Origin: Viola odorata
Taxonomy: Eukaryota > Streptophyta > Magnoliopsida > Malpighiales > Violaceae
Assembly: GCA_963691705.1 (NCBI GenBank)
Contig: OY829541.1
Coordinates: 35,166,719 to 35,230,718, forward strand
Direction of reading: 5' to 3'
DNA: 64,000 bases
The notes beneath the pieces are model-generated. The model searched no databases. It was not told the origin of the DNA and saw only the letters and a program-made list of their open reading frames with translations. The position numbers and the translations under genes were made by a program. Of the stretch, positions 1-8,700 are shown in pieces. Positions within the stretch are counted from its first letter, which is position 1. Every line of letters begins with the position of its first letter.

Positions 1-1275
1 AATAATTGTACCTGTATTGCAATTTGACAAAACAATCCAAATTTTTATTGCAAGATTAGTTTTCTTAAGTACCATTAGTGATGTTTATATTTACCGCACA
101 CGATAAGGCGAAGCTCACTCTCACAGATCCAACTCTCCTACCTTTCTTTGTTGTCTGTTATTTTGCAGGTTGTTCACTATGGAAGGTGAAGGTCACCAGG
201 AACGTGTTGCTGTCAATCAAGAGAGGCAACACTGTGAGTTGGAAATCTAGGATCTGGAATGTTGTGGCTTAAAGTAATGAGGAGGTGACTACGAAGATCA
301 GGAATGTTGTGGAACCTTTGCGTCGGTTCGGAGTTAACGTTGACAACTTCAGCCAGGCGATGGTTGCTGCTGAGGGGCTGACGACTCATCAGTTACTTAA
401 GCTTGCGAGGACTGTGATTGCCCACACTGATGAGGCTGCCCTGCCAGCTCTCCTTCAGATCGGAATTAAGCAGGATTTCTTCATACTCCCACAGCATTGT
501 GGGCGTCCGGTTTTGTCAAGCTATGAAAATATCTTAAAAGTAAAGCTGGTCAGGAGGCCGTCCAAAACATGCAGAGAAACCTGAAGCTAAAGAGGAAGAT
601 AGGGGTTGAACACAAAGCTGATGTGGCTGTGCTCGCTGAAGCTTTCAATGTATAGTATCAGGACATGTAGACTGAGATGAAGAGGACGAGGGAGCATTAT
701 GAGAAGCTCATTGATGATCTCCGCTGTGAGATCAGGAAGAATGAGAGATTGCGCTAGCTGAGGTGCAGGCTAAGCACAAGCCTACGTGTTTGTTTGAGGA
801 GCCGACATAGGAGGAGGTGCAGAAGATGTGTTACGATATGTATGTCGAGGATTCCAGGAAGGCGAGAAAGATACCCCTCCCTCCAGGAGACATTAGGTAT
901 AGTATGGCGAAGGAAATGTTCAACATATGGTTCGGCAAGCTACCAGTTTTCGTAACTACTTGGCGACACTCGGTGGAGGACCGGTTGACCCGCCTCCCGT
1001 TAACCCTGAGGTTGGAGGTGGTAGAGATGGTTCCAGTCGGGAAGCCTCCACTTCCAGGTCAGTCCATGGAGATGATGCCTCTGAGGCTGTTTTTGATCCT
1101 AGAAATGTTGAACCAGAAGCTTTAGAGGGGGATTAGAGTGAAGCCAGTATTGCCTTGAGAGTTAGAGAACATCACCGTAAGGAGCTAGGACCTACAAAGA
1201 AACCCAAGGATAAGCGTCTTTAGAGAGTGGAAGGGGGAGGTGCACCGCAACATCCCCGTCGCTAGAAGTAAGTGG
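1..1275 (+). pseudogene. Decayed retroelement-like coding sequence, unidentified
   Basis: The plus strand keeps short open stretches (about 179-270, 285-584, 590-780 and 817-1136) separated by stops and frame changes. The conceptual product is helical and charged: a run around 570-760 rich in K, R, E and L looks like a coiled coil, followed by a Pro/Gly-rich tail near 960-1010. A purine-rich stretch at 1224-1242 lies just before the probable LTR X, so this may be the 3' internal end of an old LTR element whose 5' part lies left of the window. I do not recognise the protein family. Confidence 0.3.
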
Positions 1276-2446
1276 TGATATGGTCAAGGATCGCACCAAA
1301 CCCTAGGGTGCGTTAATGGCGAGAGACAAGCTTGGGTTGAGTTAAAGCACGCAAGGGAACAAGGTAAACAAGCTATAATGATTTTAGTAAAGTTAGCGAG
1401 AGCTCACAGAGTCACTGTGAAGGGCAACGCATGAAGGACAGGTGTGTTTATGCAAGGAAGGCGCAAGAGGCACCTATGGATGCGATAGAGTCCAGACATG
1501 ACGAAGTGGTCAAGATGAACTCCGATTTGACTAATTCTAAAAATAAAAGACACCTCAAGATGTTAGGAAGGTCCTGTCCAAAATTCAGGTCAATCGGACG
1601 AGGGAATCAAAATGAAGGTCGAGTCAAGAAATCAGCGCGCACAGTGGGAACGCAATATGTCAACATGAGATTGACCACGGGCCAAAATGGAAACGGTTCA
1701 AGCTTTTTGAGTAATTCCAATTGAAATGAGAGCCTAAGTCAAAGAGCTAATACTGGACCAATTTTGAGTGAGAATGCACGGACCAATCAAGAGAAGGCTC
1801 GGGAGGAGTTTTAGTGCGGCAAGGAAAGTTCAAGTCCAATGCGACTAGGAGAAGGAGTTCGACTTGAGCAAGAAGAGGAAGTGTACCCCTATGAGGGAGC
1901 TGGGCTGAGCTGGATGGAGTATTATTATTATTTAATTTTCTAGAGTTTAATTATAGATAGGAGTTCTATTCGAACTAGGAGTTATAATTAGTTTGTAATT
2001 GTCGTGAGAGGGGCGTGAGCTAGTATGCGTTGTTCGTATGTGCGTTTGTGTGACTCAAGCGTGGATCTGTGAAGATGTATGGCATGCGAGTGATTCAGCG
2101 TGGGAGGTGCACAAGGCACGCTTAGCGATTGTGTGATTCAATCGTTAGGGTTTGTGTGATTCGGACCTTGGAGCTTGTGCGACTAAGGCTTCGAAATTGT
2201 GTGATTCGATTTCTTTAGGGATCGGACGGACTCAATCTCGATGGGGAGGATTCGTTTGTGCGACGCTTGTGAATTGGACCTCAGACACTAGTCAAGTACT
2301 AAGCAATAACCTCAATTAGTAGTATGGGATGCTAATTGATTAAAAGAAGCGTTCAAGGAGGGATTTGTCTTAATTCCGCACACCAAATCGAAGAGAAGAA
2401 CAAGATCATCACTTATTCGCATCCGAGCCTAGCAAGGATCATATCA
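1276..2446 (+). repeat. Probable LTR 'X' of an old element
   Basis: The segment starts TGATATGGTC and ends GATCATATCA, near-perfect inverted termini of the same style as the verified LTRs of E3. A purine-rich run precedes it at 1224-1242, and AAGTGGGACGCGG follows it, where a primer-binding site would lie. It carries degenerate repeats of a GTGTGATTCG-like phrase (about 2080-2215). No second copy is in the window, so neither the boundaries nor solo versus 5'/3' status can be proved. It shares the motif CAATCGGACG (about 1593) with other LTRs here. Confidence 0.45.
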
Positions 2447-2865
2447 AGTGGGACGCGGGAGTTCGCAAGATCATTGGAGGTGGGGAGACCATAAATTGGA
2501 AGACAGACTCCTTCATGTATAGGGGAGGTGGTAACTCCAATGATGCTTTGCGACTCCTTTCGTAGGCAAAGACAGGGATTCCTGATGGCTTTCTTTCAGA
2601 TTATTTCACAATTCAATAGGCCAGGGAGGCCCTACTTCTTCCTAATGGCTTATCTGTTCCCCAAGGTTCCAAATGCTGCAACTTCTAGTACTATGCTACG
2701 ATGTTTTGATGTGAAGAAGAAATATGGTTTGAAGAAGATTTTAGAAGAGTTTGTGTGGAAGTGTTATGATGAGTATGCGCATGGTGAAGTTGGTGCGGAG
2801 GGATTACCATTCTTTGCTGCCAGGGTGGGCTTCCGTACCAAGTTAATGTCTAAGTTAGAAGCTTG
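2447..2865 (+). pseudogene. Left part of host ORF interrupted by E2
   Basis: An open frame from about 2528 runs to the E2 insertion point. It encodes a basic protein (residues such as RRQRQGF, then CFDVKKKYGLKKILEEF) of no family I recognise. The sequence continues across E2 at 25500. It could be the start of the internal region of element X or another degraded transposon. There is no evidence that it is a functional host gene. Confidence 0.3.
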
Positions 2866-2870
2866 GAAAA
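2866..2870. repeat. Target-site duplication of E2 (left), gaaaa
   Basis: The five bases GAAAA directly precede the 5' LTR of E2 and are repeated directly after its 3' LTR at 25495-25499. This fixes both ends of E2 and shows it is one insertion. Confidence 0.9.
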
Positions 2871-4160
2871 TGATTACATTGCATTTCATCATGTTTTTAC
2901 TATCCATTTACTTATTATTTGGGCAGTAAACCTACTGATTTATCCTTGTATTTTCCATATCTTAGCAGTTCTGGTCTGGAGGCAATTTATAGAAGAATAT
3001 GACTTGTGGAGCACTGAAGCTGTTTTCCCGAGTCTTAGCCTAGCGCTTGGCCAAGACTCCTTCACATTTAACGTGTCGCACCATCAGATCGTCTTGGCCA
3101 AGACTGCGGCCAAGACTCATCCGCGGAAGAGCAATCATGAGCAGCAGCATTGGGCCTTGCGAGCTGGCAAATCACAGCTGTCCAGCGAGAAAGAGAAGGA
3201 TCAAGAAGATATTTATTTAAGAATCCTATCAAGGATCTCCTTCCGTCTTTATATATTTAAAATTCCTATTTTTATTCAAAACAAATCAGGATAATTTATT
3301 TGGAGATTATTTAGGAGATCATTTAGGAGATTATTTAGGAGATTGAGTTGGAGAGGGACAGAGGAGTTTTAGCTTACTTATAGCTGAACTTGTCCTCCTC
3401 TTCTCACGCTCTCTTCTTCTTCCCCAATTCGACATTGATATACTTTTGCTCCGGGATTTAATTCTTTGAATCCACGGATTTATTTTATTTATGCAAGCAA
3501 GTATTTTTATAATTCATTCATGAGTACATCTAGCTAATCACCATTCTTGGTAAGAGCTTGAGGGCTATGTTTCTTATATTTCGTGACATCTAATTACTCT
3601 TAATAATCTCTATTTTTGTAATCATTTATTTTCTGGTTTCTTTACTTCCTTGTTTAAGTTTAGAACTGACAATTCAGATTTTATCTTGGGAGACCCAGTT
3701 AAATGAATAATACAACTCTGACCCGATTGACAATCGTGGGCCTCGACTGACAACCGAGGGTAAACTTGAGTTGGGTGCTGTCTTATCCACAGCAGCACTG
3801 CAGATATCGAGATGAAAACCATTGAATCAGTGATCGAATCATAAGAACATAGCCTGTTCATGCTCTTACCAAGAACCTTCTTTTTACTGTTTTCAATCTT
3901 GACCCCCTATCTTGGCCAAACCTTTTACCAAGACTGTTTTGAACTATTTAATTGCTTTTGCTTTTGTTTTAATTTTCAGAATCAACTAACCAAACTCAGT
4001 GACGAGGAAGTCAACCAAGAACTACAAATCCCCCGAAGTCTCTGTGGACGATCCTCTTACCACCATCTACAAGTTCCTTATGGACAAGTGATAAGTTGTA
4101 TTTCTACCCCTTTTTCTTATCTATTATACACTTACATTTGACGTGTTCGACGCGCGATCA
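2871..4160 (+). repeat. E2 5' LTR (1290 bp)
   Basis: It matches 24181-25494 over its full length. The only length change is two extra 12-bp units (TTAGGAGATTAT type) in the 3' copy (24611-24677) compared with 3301-3345 here. It carries hairpin-like TCTTGGCC...GGCCAAGA motifs near 3031-3057, 3090-3116 and 3910-3935. A TATA-like TTTATATATTT lies near 3247. Confidence 0.93.
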
Positions 4161-4165
4161 AATTT

Positions 4166-4183
4166 TGGCGCCGCTTTGTAGTT
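4166..4183 (+). other. E2 primer-binding site
   Basis: TGGCGCCGC starts five bases after the 5' LTR end. Athila-type elements commonly have a PBS beginning TGGCGCCG (tRNA-Asp type). Only about the first eight bases fit that site here, so it may be degraded. Confidence 0.6.
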
Positions 4184-4266
4184 TTTGTTTTTATTTTTGT
4201 GTTTTTATTTTTTAGTTTTGCAGTTTTGGCCACGAGCTTGGCCAAGCTGAACCACAGGATCCAAAC

Positions 4267-5138
4267 ATGGCAGAAAATCAACAAGAGCCAACCATGAGGG
4301 AATTGAATAGGACAGCAAAACAGGAAACCTTTTCCTGTATTAACTTACTAGCTGTAGCGAATGATTGGTCTATAAAGACTAATATGGTGGCCAATCTCCC
4401 TAAATTCTATGGCCATTCCAATGAAAATTCGTTCAAGCATCTAAGGAATTTACACATTCAATGTGATATCATAAAACCTGCTGCAGTGAACATACAAAGA
4501 GCAAAACTGAAGGCCTTTCCATGTTCTCTTGAAAGGGCAGCCCAAAATTGGTTTTACAGCTTGCCGCACAACACCGTCAACACGTGGGCTGAGATGTCTA
4601 ACATCTTTCTCAATAAATTTTGGAATGCGACAAAGGTAGGGACAACTAGGAAGAACATGGTTGCTGTTTTGCAAAGAAGCAACGAGAGTTTCAGTGAATA
4701 TCACCAAAGGTTTCGTGAGTTGCAAGAGGTTTTTCCCACCCACGGAGTTGCAGATCAAATGATGATCCAATATTTTTATGATGGGATGCTTCCGAGCAGC
4801 AAAGAAAAATTGGATGCAGCAGCTGGTGGAGCGTTGCAAGACCTGACTGTTACAAGGGCCAAACTGTTACTTCAAACAATGGCAGATAATTGCCAAAACA
4901 ATCTCGTTTTAGAAAAAAATTCTATTCCTTCCACTCTTAATGCTATTAATGTTGAACAAAGGTTGAATGAATTAACTGACATGGTTAAAAATATTTCTGT
5001 TAACATTATAGGTATAAAACCAACAGGAGTTCCAGAACAGGTAGCCATGGTTTGTGGAATATGCCAACAGTAGGACCACCTAACCCACAATTGCTACATG
5101 GTACAACATCCAAGTGATCCAGTCCAGATGAATGCAGC
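4267..5138 (+). pseudogene. gag: E2 gag (5' portion), stop inside the zinc knuckle
   Basis: The frame opens at ATG 4267 (MAENQQEPTMREL) and encodes a Retrotrans_gag (PF03732) type domain at about residues 35-190, with the hallmark AAQNWFYSLP and FSEYHQRFRELQ blocks. A TAG at 5071-5073 interrupts CGICQQ-stop-DHLTHNC. With one residue at the stop, this would be an exact C-x2-C-x4-H-x4-C knuckle. The frame then stays open to the E1 insertion at 5139-5143 and continues at 21050. The product would be the structural nucleocapsid-forming protein, but as written it is truncated just before its RNA-binding knuckle. Confidence 0.8.
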
Positions 5139-5143
5139 ATACG
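5139..5143. repeat. Target-site duplication of E1 (left), atacg
   Basis: ATACG precedes the E1 5' LTR and recurs directly after its 3' LTR at 21045-21049. Confidence 0.92.
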
Positions 5144-5672
5144 TGATAACAATTGGAATGCTCCTGACGGCAACATTGGGGCTACGGCATCAATCCCGGA
5201 CAAGTTTCTATACGCTTCCCTGAAATGCCAACCTATCGCCTGGGCCAGCGGAAAATTCCTAGGATGGTCGACTTCAGCGGGGGGGGATCTCACGCACCTT
5301 TATGCGCACGGCGTCATCCCATCCTAGGGGACCAAGGAGGATATCGCTCCCGATAGACCCTACATGATTATCGCCCCCAATGACGGAACTGATATCGCCC
5401 GAAGCGATGGTCACAAACGTTGCCTACCCCTATCGCTGTTAGGTATCGCCATCTTAAGCCTATAAATACCCCCACGAATTCCAAACAGAAGGTAAGATCG
5501 AGATCATCTTGGAGAACCTCTACCATTCTGAAAACTCGAACTGACTTAAGCATCGGAGTGTCTACGCCGGAGTCCCCCTCCGGCGCTTTGCAGGTACCTC
5601 CGACGCCGATCGCTTCCCATCCGACTAGCTGCAGCAGCCGTTTCCGACCAGAAGAGATCTCGTATCTTATCA
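5144..5672 (+). repeat. E1 5' LTR (529 bp)
   Basis: It starts TGATAACAATTGG and ends ATCTTATCA, almost identical to 20515-21044. U3 carries a cluster of TATCGC/GCGATA hexamers (about 5235-5455). The TATA box TATAAATA is at 5461-5468, so transcription should start near 5490-5500. Confidence 0.95.
5461..5468 (+). promoter_or_regulatory. TATA box of the E1 5' LTR
   Basis: TATAAATA within GCCTATAAATACCCCC is a canonical plant TATA context in the middle of the LTR. The same box is at 20833-20840 in the 3' LTR and, inverted, at 57438-57445 in E5. Confidence 0.75.
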
Positions 5673-5674
5673 AA

Positions 5675-5692
5675 TGGTGCTTTCATTGAGAG
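5675..5692 (+). other. E1 primer-binding site
   Basis: TGGTGCTTTCATTGAGAG begins two bases after the LTR and ends in the position expected for pairing with a tRNA CCA end. The same site is inverted at 57214-57231 in E5. I do not assign the tRNA. Confidence 0.7.
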
Positions 5693-5757
5693 CTTTGGTG
5701 TATTAAGTGAGCGTCCTTAATAGCCAAGCTCCGTTTAGTTGGGAGATCGGAACGGTT

Positions 5758-8700
5758 ATGACAGCCAGATCGGAGCCAGACCGGTCTACATTTTCCAATA
5801 TTCCTTTCTCAACTCGCAGGCGGTTATTTCCTTTTGCTACTGCTGATCTCTCTATGACGACGCAATCGACTATCTCGGGACCTCTGGACCTCTCGGTCGG
5901 GATCGCCGGAGGATCTATCTCCTCACAGACGGTCATTTCTTCATCACAGACGGTGGGATCTGATCTTTACACTCCTCTTTTAGAAGGATCTGTGCTTAGC
6001 AATGAAAATCCCTTTGCTATGGAAATAGCGGCCCTTCGTTCCCGCTTGGAATATTTGACTGAAATGGCCACTAGAGTCACGCCTGGTGCTTCTGGATCTA
6101 GCGTTCCTCCTCGTGTCATGTTCACACCATCTATTGTTGCTGATCAACCTCTGCCCCCGTTGTTTCCAGAGAACCCCCAAGTGCCTTTATCCGCAGGAAA
6201 TCCCCCGGTTGGTCATGTACAGCTCACTCAAGGAGGAGTAGAGGCTTATGTACCACAAATGCCGCAAAGACTTCTTCTGCAGGAAGACAGGCAGCTTGAG
6301 GCGTTGAGGAACCGTTGGGCCGGACGGAGGGAAGGAACAAACAGGAGTTTATCTCCCGTATACAGTGAAAGATCCAGTAGCAGAAGATATCGAAGTCGTT
6401 CTCCCAGGAGTCGCAGTCGGTCTCCCAGGCGACATCATATACCTGAACCAAGGGAAGGAGGGCGACAAGGAGACATATCTCCCCCACGTCATGCGCGTGA
6501 GATTCTTGATGATACCTCAGGTCACCCTTTCAGTCGTCGTGTAAGACGTCACAGGGTCAGCAGGCGAGTGAAGCTTCCCGCTGATACTTATGATGGTACT
6601 AAAGATCCTATTTGGCACATCAACAAAGTGAAGGAATTCGTCCAGTTTCAAACCCACAGTGATGCGGCTTTATGTCAGATATTTGTTATGACCTTATCGG
6701 GAGTTGCTCGTCTTTGGTTTGAAGGTCTTCCTGGCGGATCCATTAGTAATTTCGCACAGTTGGAATCCAAATTTCGGAGCAGATTTAGTACGGCAATTCC
6801 AATTCGGAAATCTGCCGCAGCGTTATTTGACATACAGCGGAAGCCCCAAGAGACATTGAAAGAATTTCTCAGCCGATTCGATCTGGAAATGTCATTAACG
6901 CCGGGCGTTACTATTGATTTCGCCATAGAAGCTCTGAAAAGGAACTGCCACTATGGAAAACTGAAAGATGCATTGATGGTGGATCCTCCAATATCCTTGG
7001 ACGCACTAAGACTTAAAGCCCATAATTATGCGAAAATGGAAGAAGAAGAAAATAGAAATAGAACATTTAATATGCCGCCTGGGGCACCTCACATCCCTGC
7101 CGCTCCCGCAAATCCTCTGGTTGACGATCATTACACTGATGATTACGCTCGACGGAAAGATTACATCCCAAAGACCTACGATAAGCAAAAAGGAAATTCC
7201 TCGAAAGGAAAACAAGGTAGTTCCCCTCATCAGCGTCAAGGGAACGCTAACAAAAATCGGGCGTATGATCCGGATTTTCCCTCCTTGAATGTACCAAGAG
7301 CGGAGATCTTGGCGATAGCGGAACAGCGAGATCTTCCTATCCGTTATCCTGCACCCACGAAACCTGGAGTGCTTTTAGGCAGAAGAGAAAATGCTTACTG
7401 TAAATTCCATAAAGCCAGAGGACATTCCACAGAGGCTTGCAGAGAATTAAAGTGGGCGATAGAACGCTTGGTGGAGGAAGGATATCTGGGAGAATTTGCG
7501 ACTCAAGTAAGGGAAGATGCCCGAAACAATCCGATAAGAAGAGCGGCAGACGAACGACCAAGGCCCCCTCCAGTCCCACAGCCGGATAACGCTCCCAAAG
7601 GAAAGGGTGGGGAAACCTTCGCGATAGATGGCGACGACATCCCCATAATCAATATCATAGCGGGAGGGATCCCCTACGCAGATGAGTCAGAACAGTCGAT
7701 GGTGGCGAAAGGGGAAAAGCGTACGCGAGACGGCATGACAAAGAAAGGTGGAGCGATAGACATACTTGATCGCATGATCTTATCCTTTTCAGAAGAGGAT
7801 GAAAAAGGCGTTATCTATCCCCATAATGACGCCTTGGTAGTCACACCTGTCATCGCCAGTCATGGTATAAGAAGGACTCTTGTGGACAACGGGAGTGCCG
7901 TGAACCTTTTTTCGCTGGAAGCTTACAACCTCATGAAATGCCCCCACGATGAGTTAACGCCTAGTAAGAGACCCATAGTCGGAGTGGATGGGACCCCTAT
8001 CCCTGTTACGGGAGTAATCACCTTACCCGTATACTTCCGGGAAGACACTTACAAACGGTCAGAGAATTTGTTGTTCCTTGTTGTGGATCTGAATCTGCCC
8101 TATAACGTCATACTCGGACGGCCTTTCCTCAATCGCTTTGGAGCGGCGATATCACAAAAACATCTAAAGATGAAATACCCCTCCTGGGACGGGGTGGTAT
8201 CGATAAAAGGTGATCAGAAACTGGCGGCAGAATGCTATTCGCTCATGACTCAGACAAGCTGCGATAGATACGTGTGTATAACGGCAGACCCCTACGAGCA
8301 GGGTGATGAAAAGCGCGCTCAACCCCTTGACAAGATGGTACCCATATCAGTGATAGGCAAAGAGGGAGCCAGCTTCCTGGTCAGCGATAAGCTCAGCCCA
8401 GCGGAAAATCTTCAACTGGCACGGCTGCTGAACAAATGCCAAGGAAATTTCGCATGGAAGCCCGCCGATATGCCAGGTATATCACGAGAAATAGCCGAGC
8501 ACAGGCTTAACGTTGACCCTGACGCCAAGCCAGTTCAGCAAAAACGACGGGCGTTCTCCACCGAAAAAGCGTCGGCTGTGGAAAAGGAGGTTGTAAAGCT
8601 CCTTGACGCGGGTTTCGTTCGCGAAGTACAGTATCCCACTTGGTTAGCCAACCCGGTTCTTGTTCCTAAACCCAATGGAGATTGGCGTATGTGCATTGAC

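Noticed and set aside
4450..4839. 129-codon minus-strand ORF within E2 gag
   Set aside because: Shadow of the gag frame; no family resemblance.
5707..5757. Gag-Pol start at 5707
   Set aside because: The frame is open there but the codon is GTG; the first ATG is at 5758 and is conserved in E5.
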